A stretch of 64,000 bases of DNA from Verrucomicrobiaceae bacterium (GCA_016713245.1 JADJPM010000004.1:806001-870000), one strand, 5' to 3'; positions 51,906 through 62,528 are shown, counted from the first letter of the stretch. Translations and numbers: made by a program. Notes: generated by a model not told the origin, from the letters alone.

Positions 51906-54900
51906 TCACAGCGGCACATCGACGGTGTTCGTCACGATCACGCGTTCGATCTCCTTGGTGGGGCCGAAGCGGACGAGGAGGTATTTGTAGGTGGCACCTT
52001 TGATGACGGGCTGGCGGTCGAGGAGGAAGATGTCGTGGTCGTAGTGCGCAGCGGTGCCGGTGAGGGGGCTGTCGCTCTGATGGAGGATGGCGATGAAGGG
52101 ATCGGTGATAACCTTGTTCGGGCCGGAGACGACTTGGGCGATCTTTTCCATCATCGGGGAGACCTGCACAATGTCACCGGAGACGGTGGCGAAGTTCGTG
52201 TTCGGCACCTGCACGCGATACAGCGCGACGGGAAGGATGAGGCCGGGGATGGGCTCGTCCGACTCGGCATTGCCGACGAGGTCGTTCGTGTAAAGCGACT
52301 GCTCCAGGTCGATCGTGCCGCTCTTGTTGAAGTAAATGCCGACTGAGGAGTTGCCGATGCCGCCGTTACCGCCCTGCTCGACGTGAGTGATGGTGGTGCC
52401 ACCATTGAAAGCGGGATCTTCGTATTCGCCGATGCGCACCGCGTTGCCCTTCCAGGGGCTGAGCTTGGCGAGCGCGAGATGCGCGGCCTCGATCCCGAGG
52501 TGAAAATCCCCCTGTGGAGGCAGCGGGCGGTCCGGCCAGGGCACACTGACGGTCGGGGTGAAGTCACGCACGGTGTAGCGGAAGGTCTCCACATTGCTGA
52601 AGGCTCCGGCGGCACGCGTGGAGGTATCTCCGGCACCGACGGCGCGGACCATGATGGTGTAGGCGTCGCTGGTGGAGGCCGGAAGGTCCACGCTGTACTC
52701 CGGCATGCCGGTGGAACTCAGATGACGTGCCAGCGCGGTCTGAAAGACGGCGAAGTCCTTGCCATCGACCATGTTCGGATGCGAGGCGAGGTCTTCCGAG
52801 ACGCCGCTGCCGGTGCTGGTGGGCAGTTCACCCGAGGCGCGGCTGATCCACAGCTCAAAGCGCTCCACTCCAGCCGAGGCGCACATCCAGGTGACCTTCA
52901 TCCGGCCACCGATGAAGGGCGCGACGGAGGTGACGGGCTCCAGCATGGGAACAGGCATCGTGGTGGTATCGACGAAGGTGGTACACTCGCCCTGCTGGGT
53001 GAGCGGGCCGGGATTTCCATGCTCGTCGGTGAGTTCGAGGAAGTAGCACACGATGCAGTTGCCGCTGGGTGGATCGGTGTCTGTCCAAACGATGGGCGTG
53101 GTGCTGCCAGCGGGGATCTCCCCTTGAGCGATGAGCGTCTGCGGGCTGCTATCGACACGGCGGTAGATTTTCCATTCACGCGAGCCGGTGGTGGGCGTGA
53201 AGGTGCCGGTGGGCTTCACCGTGTCACCGGTGAGTGGATCGGTGCTTTGGTGACGCCAGCCGCAGTCGATGCCGGGCATGGCGAGCGTGTTCAGCATGGC
53301 ATTCCATTTCACTTCGAGGTATTTGCCCGCCTGCGGCCCGTTGTTGTCACCGGAGGGCGAGGCCACCCACGGAGAGACTCGGCCGTCCGGCGTGCCGACG
53401 CGGCACGCGAAGGACCCATTGCCGGTAAAGGCAGGCAACGTGCGGGGCAGCGCGGCGCGGAGATTGCCCCCGCCGTCTTTGAAAAAGGCGGTGCGGCCGA
53501 GGTAGTGATCGGTGCTGCCGAGACTGTGTTTGAACTCCGCCCAGGCCAGGCCCTTGCTGATCCCGCTGGTGCAGATGAAGACCAGATGGCCCGTGTCGCC
53601 GCTGAGACCGGCTTTATTCTGCATCTGCATGCTGGTGAAGGTGACGAGCGGGTCGAAGCACTTCAGCGTGAGATCGCCCTTGGCCCCGGCGGGGCCTTCG
53701 CGATCACGCAGCACACCGAAAACGGGCGGTGAATTGCCGCTCACGTTCCCACACACACTGCCGTCGATGGTGCGCACGGTGTAGAAGAAGGTTTTGCCAT
53801 TGTCCGCAGGCCAGGTGGGCGTGCTGTAATCATTCACCGCTGTTCCGGGCGGCGGCGGATTGCCATCGTCGATGAAGCTGAGTGTCGTCGCGGACACGAT
53901 GCCGATGAGATTGCGGTTCATGTCCTTCTCTTTCGCCGGAATCTCACGCGGCGAGCGCCAGCGGTAGATGCGGTAGCCGCTGATCGACTCCGGGGCGGTC
54001 ACAGCGGGCGCTTCCCAGGACACTTCGAGCCGCTGATCGTGCGTGCCCGCCACAAAGCTCGCCACGTTGCGCACCTTCACCTTCTTCGGTAGCGGCGGCG
54101 GCAGGCGGTCGCAAATCTGCACCAGCGTGCCCACGGAAGGCGTGCCGCCATTTCCCAGCAGATCACGGGCGACGGCGAAGTAGTAAAACTCGGCTCCATC
54201 GGCAAACGGTGTGCCAGCGGTCTTGAAACGACCATTGTCGTCATTCACAAAAACGGTGTCGTTGGTCAAATTTGCCGCTTCGGGTGGAGTGAGCATCACC
54301 GGCGGCAAAATGGCCAGCAGATTGATTTTTCTCGCCGTGGGCTCGCTGGCAAAATCGGCCGTCGTGGCCGGTGGAGTCGTGTCCCAGCCCTTCGCGATGG
54401 CAGCGGCCTTGGGCACGCGATAGACATCGAAACCATGGTGCAGCGGCGAGAGATCGCGCAGAGCGATCGGCGTGGCCCAGCGCAGGGAGACGTTCAAATT
54501 GCCCTTTGAAGTGAGGTCTGGCAGTTCCACGGGCTTTCCAGGGGCTGGCAGCACCATCGGCGCAGCGGGATCGACCGTCACGCGACCCACGACACCGAGG
54601 TCCGTGCTCGTGGTGGTATCAAAATCACGCAGTTCATACGTCAGCGCACCGGCAGCGGGCACCTTCTCCATGTGAGCAAGACCCGCGCAAAGCGCCACGG
54701 AAGGCCGTTGGCGGGCGATGAGCATCACGCGGCGCATTTTCTTCTCATCACCCCATGCTCCGGTGATCAGTGCCGACATCTTTTGCTCGACGCTGATCGT
54801 TCCCGCCGCGCTGGCATCTTCCAACAGCTCCGAGAGCACCGAATTCAGCTCCACGATGTTTTCACCCAGCGCATTCGCCCGTGTGAGCAGCGAGCCGATG

Positions 54901-55166
54901 ATGCGCACATCCCCCGCAGGCTCCAGGATCGCCACGCGTGAAAACGGATTCGGCGAGGCCGGCCCGCCATTCTTCCGATACACCGCGATTTGCTTCCCCA
55001 TCACCACCGAAGGGTCCGTCGGCTGGAGCGAGAGCCATGCGTAGCTGCCCGTGCCGTTCGTGGTCGTCGTGCCCGCGACGATGAGGGAGTTTCCGGTGCC
55101 GCTTTGGGCGAGGAGGGCATTCGTGATAAGGAAGGCCAGGAGCAAGGCGAGTTTGAAAGCGTTCAT
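51906..55166 (-). CDS. Giant secreted protein with fibronectin-like segments
   Basis: The 1086-residue protein has a clean signal peptide (MNAFKLALLLAFLITNALLAQ). The body is beta-rich with several fibronectin type III-like stretches (for example VSWEAPAVTAPESISGYRIYRWRSP and KVTWMCASAGVERFELWISR) and a short collagen-like GPAGAKGDLT. No enzyme motif is seen. The start region MNAF resembles that of the downstream 1210-residue protein, which suggests shared ancestry of the leaders. The two genes are 32 bases apart and probably co-transcribed. Confidence 0.8.
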   Translation of the reverse strand: MNAFKLALLLAFLITNALLAQSGTGNSLIVAGTTTTNGTGSYAWLSLQPTDPSVVMGKQIAVYRKNGGPASPNPFSRVAILEPAGDVRIIGSLLTRANALGENIVELNSVLSELLEDASAAGTISVEQKMSALITGAWGDEKKMRRVMLIARQRPSVALCAGLAHMEKVPAAGALTYELRDFDTTTSTDLGVVGRVTVDPAAPMVLPAPGKPVELPDLTSKGNLNVSLRWATPIALRDLSPLHHGFDVYRVPKAAAIAKGWDTTPPATTADFASEPTARKINLLAILPPVMLTPPEAANLTNDTVFVNDDNGRFKTAGTPFADGAEFYYFAVARDLLGNGGTPSVGTLVQICDRLPPPLPKKVKVRNVASFVAGTHDQRLEVSWEAPAVTAPESISGYRIYRWRSPREIPAKEKDMNRNLIGIVSATTLSFIDDGNPPPPGTAVNDYSTPTWPADNGKTFFYTVRTIDGSVCGNVSGNSPPVFGVLRDREGPAGAKGDLTLKCFDPLVTFTSMQMQNKAGLSGDTGHLVFICTSGISKGLAWAEFKHSLGSTDHYLGRTAFFKDGGGNLRAALPRTLPAFTGNGSFACRVGTPDGRVSPWVASPSGDNNGPQAGKYLEVKWNAMLNTLAMPGIDCGWRHQSTDPLTGDTVKPTGTFTPTTGSREWKIYRRVDSSPQTLIAQGEIPAGSTTPIVWTDTDPPSGNCIVCYFLELTDEHGNPGPLTQQGECTTFVDTTTMPVPMLEPVTSVAPFIGGRMKVTWMCASAGVERFELWISRASGELPTSTGSGVSEDLASHPNMVDGKDFAVFQTALARHLSSTGMPEYSVDLPASTSDAYTIMVRAVGAGDTSTRAAGAFSNVETFRYTVRDFTPTVSVPWPDRPLPPQGDFHLGIEAAHLALAKLSPWKGNAVRIGEYEDPAFNGGTTITHVEQGGNGGIGNSSVGIYFNKSGTIDLEQSLYTNDLVGNAESDEPIPGLILPVALYRVQVPNTNFATVSGDIVQVSPMMEKIAQVVSGPNKVITDPFIAILHQSDSPLTGTAAHYDHDIFLLDRQPVIKGATYKYLLVRFGPTKEIERVIVTNTVDVPL

Positions 55167-55180
55167 GAAGGTGACGGTTT

Positions 55181-55291
55181 AGAAATCTGAAATCAGCAAT
55201 CAGTTGATCGACAATCGTCAATCCATCGGCTGTCGAGAGCCGGGAGACGTTCGGATTGACGATTGATGAGCATTCGATTGTTGATTGTTGA
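55181..55291. repeat. Heptad-repeat hairpin between two giant-protein genes
   Basis: The left arm (about 55183-55223) uses AATCTGA, AATCAGC, AATCAGT, TGATCGA, CAATCGT, ending CAATCC. The right arm (55253-55291) reads GGATTGACGATTGATGAGC and continues with ATTGTTG units. It fills most of the 155-base gap upstream of the 1086-residue protein gene. Confidence 0.85.
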
Positions 55292-55321
55292 GGTGGGGGA
55301 AGGTGAAGGGAGGAAAGAGCA

Positions 55322-58300
55322 TCAATAGTCCACTTCCCAGCCGCCCTGGTCGGTGTACTCGAACTGGGCGCGGAGGTCGGCTTCGAGGCAGAATTTGCAG
55401 ACGCCGACTTTGCCGTAGAGGCGGCCGCTGCCGGCAAAGGCGTATTCATCGCCGCTCTTCAGACCGACGAGGGAGACCTCGCCGCCGATTTCGACCGCGC
55501 AGAGAGCCTCGCCATACACGCCGATCGTGAGGCGGCCGGCATACGTCGGCCCTGCGGTGAAGTAGAAGACGCCCGCACCGGCCTTGGCGCTGATGTTGAA
55601 GATGCAGGTGCCCGTGCCATACACCGGGAAGGTGGCCTCGCCGTAGCAATAGACGCCGGTGAAGCTATCCATCGTCAGCACACTCGCCACGAGCGGATCG
55701 ACCATCTCCAGCGGCTCCAGATTGCACGCGTGGCCGAAGAAGATGCCGCCAGCCATCTGATACTCGCCGAACTCCACGCCGATCTTCGCCGCGAGGTAGT
55801 TCTCCGTGGCTCCAAACATCACACTGGCACCCAGTTCGGTGATTTTGAAGGTCTCGAAGCTGATTTCACCACTCGTCATCTCAAACGAACCGCCGAGGCC
55901 GATGGGAGCGCCGCTTCCGTCGAGCGCAAACTTCACGCCGAGATCGGCTCGCAGCTCCTCACCACTCACACCGGTCCATCCGAGGCCCACATCGAGGGCT
56001 CCGATGGTGACTTCCGTGACGTTCGCACCGGACGCACCGCCACAGCAGGCTGCATTCTCCGCGCCGTCGGAGTCCAGCTCCTTGATTTGCAGATAGGCGG
56101 CGAGTTCCATCGCATCCGGCACCTCCATTTTGAAGGTCGCGTCGATGCGCAGCTCGTCGAGGCTGTCACCATTGATGTGCGCGTAACCCACCAGCGAACC
56201 GCTGCCGAGGTAGGCCTGCACATCGCCGAGGAAGTTGTCATTGATGGCCTCGTCGATGCCAGCGAGCGCTTCGCTCATCGCTTGGCGGATGAGGGAGTTC
56301 AGCGCGGCAAAGGCGGTGTCCACAGCCTGGTTGAAGGCACCCTGCAGGTCATACACACGCTCTTTGATGGCTTCTTGAATGTCCGCCACGAACTGGCTCT
56401 CGAAGATCTCATCGGTGATCTTCTGCGCGATCTGTGCCTTCCACTCTTCAATGATGGCGTCGATGTCAGGCTGGTCTTCCACGGTCATCGCGAGCACGAG
56501 GTCCTCCGCGTAGTCGCCTGCGGCATCGCTGGCAGCTTCGATCTGCGCGGTGGCGGCGGAAACGATGGCATTCAGCTCATTGGTGAGCTCACCCGTGGTG
56601 CCGAGAGCCGTGCGCACCTCACCGATGGCCGTTTTGATCTGCACGAGCACTTCCTGCGCCGCATCGAGCTGCGGCTCGATCTCGGCGAGCACGTCGCGGA
56701 TTTTATCGCCCACCTCGCTGGAGGAAATGGCGGTGCCGAGCGTGTCGATGAGCGCGGAGGCCAGAGTGATGAAAATCTCACGCTGCGCCTCGCTTTCGCC
56801 CGCAGGCACATATTTCGCCAGCAGGCCGTAGGAGTCGATTTCGGGGTCTCCATCTGTGTTCAGCCCGGTGGTGACGGCGTCGATGGCCTCCTCGATTTGG
56901 GCGAGTTTGGCGTCGAAATCGGCAATCATGCGCTTCGTGAGCGCGGTGGCGCTGGAGACGCTCTTGAGGGCGTTCACGGCCTGGCTCGATGGATTGCGGA
57001 AATAGGTATCGACGAGCCCGGAGAGCACCAGCGGGTCGATTTTCCCTCCCGAAGGCGTGTTCGTCTTCACATCGTTGAGGAAGCTCGCGAGCACGGGCTC
57101 GAGCGCCTGATCGAGGAGATCACCGATCATGTCCTCCGCCTTGTCACTGAGCATGTCCGTGAAGCTGTCCACGCCGCCGGTGAGCGAGTTGAAGATGTCA
57201 TTGCCCGCCGCGGAGACGAAAGCAGAGGAGACGCCGGTGGCCTCGTCGATGGCGTTGAAGGCCATGTTCGTGAGATTGATCTCCGGCAGGCCGCTGTATT
57301 GCACGCCAAAGCTGATCTCGGCATTCTCCTCGTCCATAAAGTCGAGCTGATGCTCGGTGTTGATCACCAGCAGGTCCTTCGTCTGGGCCTCAAAGCCGCG
57401 AAAATCAAAGCTCGTGCTCGACCACACGACCGGGTAGTCCAGATCGACGACACCTAGCCAGAGCTTCTCCGCATGCGGCAGGTAGGTGGTGGCCGTTTGA
57501 TCGCGATAAGTAGCCAGTGCCACGGCGGGGCGGCCAAAGTGCGTGCCATCGAAGTAGGCGACATCAAACGCCGTGTCGCCGCCGCCGTCCGTCCAGCCGC
57601 CGGTCATGTAAAGCGGCGAGGTGACCTCTGGCGCGGTGCTGCCCGTGCTGGTGAAACCCGCACGAGCCTGCAAATGCACCCGCATGTCCTCAAAGAACGG
57701 CACATCCAGTGTGCCAAAGAGATTCCAGAAACCTTCGCCATCGCCAGCCGGGTTATCATTGAAGTAAGCGCCCTCCGCCGGGAAGAAGGCGTATTCTTCG
57801 CCACTGGCTCCCGTCATCGTCAAAGCCGAGGGCAGCGTGAGACGCGTGGGCACCGCGAGGTCCGTGTGGGCGCTGTATTTGGCAAAGTGGCCGGTGTACT
57901 CAATGCCGAGCGAACCCTCAAACGGCTCCGCAAAGTGCGAGGCATGCGCGGAGAAGCCCAGGATCATCGTCACACTGCCAGGAGTGCTCGCAGGCACGCA
58001 GGCGCTGCTGTCGTGGAAGGACACCGCCAGCGGCGTGAAGAGGCCGTTCCAGAGGTCGAACTCTTTGCTGTCCGTGCCCGTGGAGCCGCTGCCGAGCTCG
58101 AAGGACTCCAGCGAGCCGAGGCAGGTGAAGCGCAGTTCGTTGAAATCGAGGGTGAAGTTGTTCGGCGTGATGATGTCCAGCACCCCGCTGGTGCGGCTGT
58201 CCTCCATTTCATTCGAGAGGAAGGAGAAGCCGAAGGTGTCGAGATCGAAGAGATAACCTGCCAGCGTCAGATTGCCCGGCCCGGTGGGCGATTCATGGAT

Positions 58301-60613
58301 GCCCGTCACGCCGGAGCGTCGCGTGTAGTATTTGCTCCGCGTCGTCAGATCATACGGACCGACGACGGTGCCTTGCAGGCGGCTCGAAGCCGTCGCCAGC
58401 GGGCTGGTGAAGGCCGAGCAGCGGAAATTCATGCCCGCATAATCGCCGAGACCAGCGGTGTAGGCCGCTGTCTGCGGACGCTCGGCCACGGTGAGGTTGG
58501 CCGGGTCAAAACCGCTGAGAAGAATGTTCGCGGGGCCGTCCTCATCGCTGAGCAGGTTTTGATCACCACGCAGGAACGTGCCCGCCATGAGGAAATGCGC
58601 ATCGGTGAAGGAGGTGAGCACCTGATGCGTGAAGGTGGAACCATTGTAGCCCCACTCGATGGTCTGCGTGACCGTGCCCGCCGCATACACGCCGCCGTCA
58701 CCGGTGAAATTCAGATAGGTCGTCGATGGCGTGAGCGAAACGGTCTCGATCTGCGTGCCGGTGCAGTCCGCCTCGTCCGGGCAGTGCTGGTTGTACACGT
58801 TAAGCAGCACGCCGGGTGTGTTGAGCTGGCTGCCCACGGGATTCACCAGATCATTCGCCAGGTGCATCACGCTCGCCGCCGTCCAGACCACCGGCGTGTT
58901 GTGCGGGAAGTGGGAGAGGAAGGCACCGCCGTTGAAAGTCAGATCGCCGCTCATTTCCGCGCCGCCGCTCAGGCCTTTCTTCACGGTGATGTTCGCTGCG
59001 GCGCTGACGAAATTGTAGGAATGGTCGTTCGAGCGCTTCACCAGCATCTCCGGGTCCGCGTAGGTGAAGCTCTGGAGGTAATCCATCAGCGGCTTGCGGA
59101 TCGAGTGCGCTCCAGAGGCAGCACCACACTGAAACTCTCCCGTCGTCGTCACCCACGAGAACACCGCCGCCTCGATGTACACCGGCTTCGTTTCCTCGCA
59201 GAGGTGAAACGCCCCCGCGCCCGGTGTGATCGTCAGCGTGCCGGAGGGCTTCAGCGCCGCGTCGAGATCTCGCGTGCCGAAATCCACGGTCGAATCCAGC
59301 AGCCCCGTCACCTTGTCCGTCGCCCAGCCGATACCAGCAGGCAACGTGGCGAGGATGGCACTGTGCGCCCCGCTGGCATCCAGCGTGGCCGTGCCTGTGC
59401 GCTTGAAGTCCACGCCATTGAGCACGCCATTCCGGTCCGCGACAGTCGCAGGCACCAGATTCGTCGAGCCAGGCAAGGTGCCGGAGATCGCCGCATCGCC
59501 CGTGGTGCCATGTAAAGAGACCTCAAGAACGCTGCCACCATAGGTGTAACCGCTCACGCCATCCACCGTGCCCGTGCCCGCCGTCGGTGTGATCTGGCAC
59601 GTCACCGCGATGCCCGAGGGCGGAATGGTGTAGGTCAGCACCGGGGTGACATCGAGAGCTGTGAAGTGCGTGGGGAGCACTGGCGAGGAGCCAAAGGTGA
59701 GCACCCCCGAGAAGTGGAAAAACTGCGCTGCAGCGCTGTCCATCGTGTTTCCCGTGTAGGTCGTGCTCAGCGTGGTGTTTTCCTCATGCTCGATGGTCAC
59801 CGACGCTCGATAGCTGATCGGCGAAAGGATGGCTGCCGGATCCACCTGGATGATTTTGAACCCTGTGACCACCGCTGGAGCGATGGGGAAGCCGCTGGCG
59901 TCAAAACTCGGCACCGAGGCCTCCGTCTTCGTGTTTGCCGACACCGTCACGCTCTGCGCCGCCCCATCCGAATGCCGCAACCACTGCCCGCCGAAGGTCA
60001 AATTCACGCTCTTCGGTGTGTTTGAGCCCGCCCAGTCATCGAAGCGATGAACCGTGTAATCCACCCGCACCGGGATGGTTTGGAGGCCAGCGTTTGCTTC
60101 CAGGAGATAAGAGCGATTGATCGTGACCGCCGTGACCTCGCTGACGACATTGAGATCACCCGAGGATGACGTCGTGCCGATGAAGTGGATGTATTTTTTG
60201 CCCACCGGCTCCGTCGCGGTGTCCTCAGTCACATTTGTGGCATCGCGGATGACATCGACTTTCACGCGGTAATTCGTGCCAGGGACGAGCCGATTCACCG
60301 CGGAAGGGGTGAGGCTGGCCTGGATCGTGTCCACGAAACTGTGGAACGCCGCCGGCGTGGTCGCCGAGGCCATCACCGTGCCCGCTGGATCAAGCAGCGA
60401 CCATTCAAGGCGGTAGCTTCCACCCACGCCAAAGCCCACCTCCGCCTCCACGATGATCGCATCCCGGTTCGTGCCCGGTGCTCCCATCAAGGCATCCGCC
60501 GCGATGACGTAGCCCGTGTAATTGACATGCGTGACGCTGTTGATCGTCGCCACCGCCTGCGCCGAGGCGACGGCAAAAAGAGCCAGCAAAAAGAGAAAAA
60601 GGTGTCGGATCAT
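55322..60613 (-). CDS. Giant secreted protein, 1763 residues, with central helical/coiled-coil region
   Basis: A signal peptide (MIRHLFLFLLALFAVASAQA) is followed by about 1100 residues of beta-rich sequence with scattered Cys. A helical region of roughly 350 residues (about 1140-1490) follows, with heptad-like stretches such as IADFDAKLAQIEEAIDAVTTG and AQEVLVQIKTAIGEVRTAL. The last 270 residues are Gly-rich and beta with paired Cys (CCGGASG, VCKFCLEADLRAQFEY). No family is recognised. The architecture fits a surface or fibre-forming protein. It is the first gene of the leftward run with the two other giant proteins. Confidence 0.78.
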   Translation of the reverse strand: MIRHLFLFLLALFAVASAQAVATINSVTHVNYTGYVIAADALMGAPGTNRDAIIVEAEVGFGVGGSYRLEWSLLDPAGTVMASATTPAAFHSFVDTIQASLTPSAVNRLVPGTNYRVKVDVIRDATNVTEDTATEPVGKKYIHFIGTTSSSGDLNVVSEVTAVTINRSYLLEANAGLQTIPVRVDYTVHRFDDWAGSNTPKSVNLTFGGQWLRHSDGAAQSVTVSANTKTEASVPSFDASGFPIAPAVVTGFKIIQVDPAAILSPISYRASVTIEHEENTTLSTTYTGNTMDSAAAQFFHFSGVLTFGSSPVLPTHFTALDVTPVLTYTIPPSGIAVTCQITPTAGTGTVDGVSGYTYGGSVLEVSLHGTTGDAAISGTLPGSTNLVPATVADRNGVLNGVDFKRTGTATLDASGAHSAILATLPAGIGWATDKVTGLLDSTVDFGTRDLDAALKPSGTLTITPGAGAFHLCEETKPVYIEAAVFSWVTTTGEFQCGAASGAHSIRKPLMDYLQSFTYADPEMLVKRSNDHSYNFVSAAANITVKKGLSGGAEMSGDLTFNGGAFLSHFPHNTPVVWTAASVMHLANDLVNPVGSQLNTPGVLLNVYNQHCPDEADCTGTQIETVSLTPSTTYLNFTGDGGVYAAGTVTQTIEWGYNGSTFTHQVLTSFTDAHFLMAGTFLRGDQNLLSDEDGPANILLSGFDPANLTVAERPQTAAYTAGLGDYAGMNFRCSAFTSPLATASSRLQGTVVGPYDLTTRSKYYTRRSGVTGIHESPTGPGNLTLAGYLFDLDTFGFSFLSNEMEDSRTSGVLDIITPNNFTLDFNELRFTCLGSLESFELGSGSTGTDSKEFDLWNGLFTPLAVSFHDSSACVPASTPGSVTMILGFSAHASHFAEPFEGSLGIEYTGHFAKYSAHTDLAVPTRLTLPSALTMTGASGEEYAFFPAEGAYFNDNPAGDGEGFWNLFGTLDVPFFEDMRVHLQARAGFTSTGSTAPEVTSPLYMTGGWTDGGGDTAFDVAYFDGTHFGRPAVALATYRDQTATTYLPHAEKLWLGVVDLDYPVVWSSTSFDFRGFEAQTKDLLVINTEHQLDFMDEENAEISFGVQYSGLPEINLTNMAFNAIDEATGVSSAFVSAAGNDIFNSLTGGVDSFTDMLSDKAEDMIGDLLDQALEPVLASFLNDVKTNTPSGGKIDPLVLSGLVDTYFRNPSSQAVNALKSVSSATALTKRMIADFDAKLAQIEEAIDAVTTGLNTDGDPEIDSYGLLAKYVPAGESEAQREIFITLASALIDTLGTAISSSEVGDKIRDVLAEIEPQLDAAQEVLVQIKTAIGEVRTALGTTGELTNELNAIVSAATAQIEAASDAAGDYAEDLVLAMTVEDQPDIDAIIEEWKAQIAQKITDEIFESQFVADIQEAIKERVYDLQGAFNQAVDTAFAALNSLIRQAMSEALAGIDEAINDNFLGDVQAYLGSGSLVGYAHINGDSLDELRIDATFKMEVPDAMELAAYLQIKELDSDGAENAACCGGASGANVTEVTIGALDVGLGWTGVSGEELRADLGVKFALDGSGAPIGLGGSFEMTSGEISFETFKITELGASVMFGATENYLAAKIGVEFGEYQMAGGIFFGHACNLEPLEMVDPLVASVLTMDSFTGVYCYGEATFPVYGTGTCIFNISAKAGAGVFYFTAGPTYAGRLTIGVYGEALCAVEIGGEVSLVGLKSGDEYAFAGSGRLYGKVGVCKFCLEADLRAQFEYTDQGGWEVDY

Positions 60614-60765
60614 GGTGATGCTACCAGTGCATGCACCGATTCGGAGAGATGAGTTACAAGTTTCCGGGTGATTTTTGGCTAAAGCTCCACTCAGGCCGCC
60701 TCGCCTGTTCAGGTGAGGGTTTTCTCATCGACGAAGGCGAGAGCGGTGGTTAGGCTGTGAGCCTC

Positions 60766-62427
60766 ATGAAAGCCCTTTTTGCCCTTTCGATGCTCGTTGT
60801 CGGCTTTTTGCCAGCGGCGGACCTTTCTTTCCCGAAGCAAGCCATCGCCACGGTGCATCCGCTGGCCACGCAGGCGGGCATGGACGCCTTCGCGAAAGGT
60901 GGAAATGCCATCGACGCGGCCATCGCGGCGGGTTTGACGCTCGGCGTCGTGGATGGGCACAATTCCGGCATCGGGGGCGGCTGTTTTTTCGTCGTCCGAG
61001 CGGCGGATGGCACCGTGACCTGCATCGACGGTCGTGAAATGGCTCCCGCCAAGGCACATCGCGACATGTATGTGATCAACGGCAAACTCGACGACGAGGC
61101 CAGCAAGACCGGTGCTCTCGCGAGTGGCGTGCCCGGCTACCTCAAGGCCTGCGCCGCTGCGCAATCGAAGCACGGCAAGCTCAAGCTCGCGGATGTGCTG
61201 CTGCCTGCCGCCGACATCGCGGAGAAGGGCTTTCCGCTCGATGAAGTCTATGCCCGCAAGCTCGCCGCTACCGCCGCGAAACTGGCGAAATTCCCCGCCT
61301 CCGCCGCCATCTTCCTCCAAGACGGCAAACCCATTGAAAAAGGCCAGCCGCTCGTGCAGACCGACCTTGCTGCCACTTATCGAGCGGTCGCGAAAAACGG
61401 CATCGAGTGGTTCTACGAAGGTGAATTTGCCCAAAAGACCGAGGCATGGATGAAAGCAAACGGCGGCATCACCACCGCCGCAGACTACGCCGCCTACAAG
61501 GCACCCGAGCGCGAAGCCATTCGCTCGAAGTATCGCGGTTACGACCTGATCACCATGCCGCCGCCCAGCTCCGGTGGGGTGCATGTGGCGCAGATCCTGA
61601 ACATCCTGGAGCATTTTCCGATTCGGCACTTCCGGGCGAGCAGTCGCGTGCATGTCATCACGGAAGCGATGAAGCTCGCCTTTGCCGATCGTGCCCACTG
61701 GCTCGGCGATCCCGACTTTGCCAAGGTGCCGCGAGGTCTCGTCGATCCTGATTACGCGGCCGAGCTTGCCAAAAAGATCGACCTCGATCACGCGACACCG
61801 GTTTCCGGTCACGGCATGCCGCCGCATTGGGAAGGCGACATCTTCGGCAAGCACACGACCTTCCTCTGCACCGCCGATGCGGAAGGAAACTGGGTGGCGC
61901 TGAACCAGACGATCAACACGGCCTTCGGCAGCAAGGTCGTCATTCCTGGCACTGGCGTGCTTTTGAATGATGAGATGGACGACTTCGCCGTGCAGCCCGG
62001 CATTCCGAACGCCTTCAAACTCGTCGGAGCCGAAGCAAACGCCGTCGCCCCTGGCAAACGGCCTTTGTCGAGCATGAGCCCCACCATCGTGCTCAAAGAC
62101 GGCCAGCCCCTTATTGTCACGGGTGCCGCTGGTGGTCCCACCATCATCACTCAGGCCCTTTTGCTTCTCACGCACATCATCGACGACGGCCAACTCCCCG
62201 CCGCCGCGCTGGCCGAGCCGCGTTTTCATCACCAATGGAACCCCGACGAGCTTAAAATCGAAAAAGCTTTTGGGGAAGAGACACTTCAACGCGTCGAAAA
62301 ACTCGGCCACAAGCTCGCCCCGAGTGCTGGCTTTGGTGCCTGTCAGGCGATCTACTTCGACCGCGAAAAGCAGCTCTTTTACCCCGCCCACGATCCCCGA
62401 GTGCCCGGCAAGGCGGACGGGCGTTAA
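60766..62427 (+). CDS. ggt: Gamma-glutamyltransferase / glutathione hydrolase
   Basis: The 553-residue precursor has a signal peptide (MKALFALSMLVVGFLPAADL). The large-subunit part contains GGNAIDAAIAAGLTLGVVDGHNSGIGGGCFFVV, REMAPAKA and PPPSSGGVHVAQ. The autocleavage site and N-terminal nucleophile are in GKHTTFLCTAD (Thr364-Thr365). LSSMSPTIVLKDG and GAAGGPTIITQ form the substrate-side motifs of the small subunit. The enzyme acts in the periplasm on glutathione or other gamma-glutamyl compounds. ATG 60766 is preferred to the GTG nine bases earlier. It diverges from the 1763-residue protein gene. Confidence 0.93.
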   Translation: MKALFALSMLVVGFLPAADLSFPKQAIATVHPLATQAGMDAFAKGGNAIDAAIAAGLTLGVVDGHNSGIGGGCFFVVRAADGTVTCIDGREMAPAKAHRDMYVINGKLDDEASKTGALASGVPGYLKACAAAQSKHGKLKLADVLLPAADIAEKGFPLDEVYARKLAATAAKLAKFPASAAIFLQDGKPIEKGQPLVQTDLAATYRAVAKNGIEWFYEGEFAQKTEAWMKANGGITTAADYAAYKAPEREAIRSKYRGYDLITMPPPSSGGVHVAQILNILEHFPIRHFRASSRVHVITEAMKLAFADRAHWLGDPDFAKVPRGLVDPDYAAELAKKIDLDHATPVSGHGMPPHWEGDIFGKHTTFLCTADAEGNWVALNQTINTAFGSKVVIPGTGVLLNDEMDDFAVQPGIPNAFKLVGAEANAVAPGKRPLSSMSPTIVLKDGQPLIVTGAAGGPTIITQALLLLTHIIDDGQLPAAALAEPRFHHQWNPDELKIEKAFGEETLQRVEKLGHKLAPSAGFGACQAIYFDREKQLFYPAHDPRVPGKADGR

Positions 62428-62448
62428 CAGTCGGCGTTAGCCTGCTCT

Positions 62449-62528
62449 GAGTTTGTAGTTCGGCCTTTAGGCCGTTCTGGGTTTTGTCGAAGCCTTGAAG
62501 AACGGGCTGAAGCCCGAACTACGAACCT
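62449..62528. repeat. Inverted repeat of the GTAGTTCGGCCTTTAGGCC type
   Basis: The left arm (62453-62480) GTAGTTCGGCCTTTAGGCCG pairs with the right arm (about 62497-62527) AACGGGCTGAAGCCCGAACT plus ACGAACC. Each arm also contains its own small palindrome (GGCCTTTAGGCC; GGGCTGAAGCCC). Confidence 0.85.

Noticed and set aside
57473..59515. Forward 680-codon frame opposite the 1763-residue protein
   Set aside because: Arg/His-rich shadow without a start context or domain.
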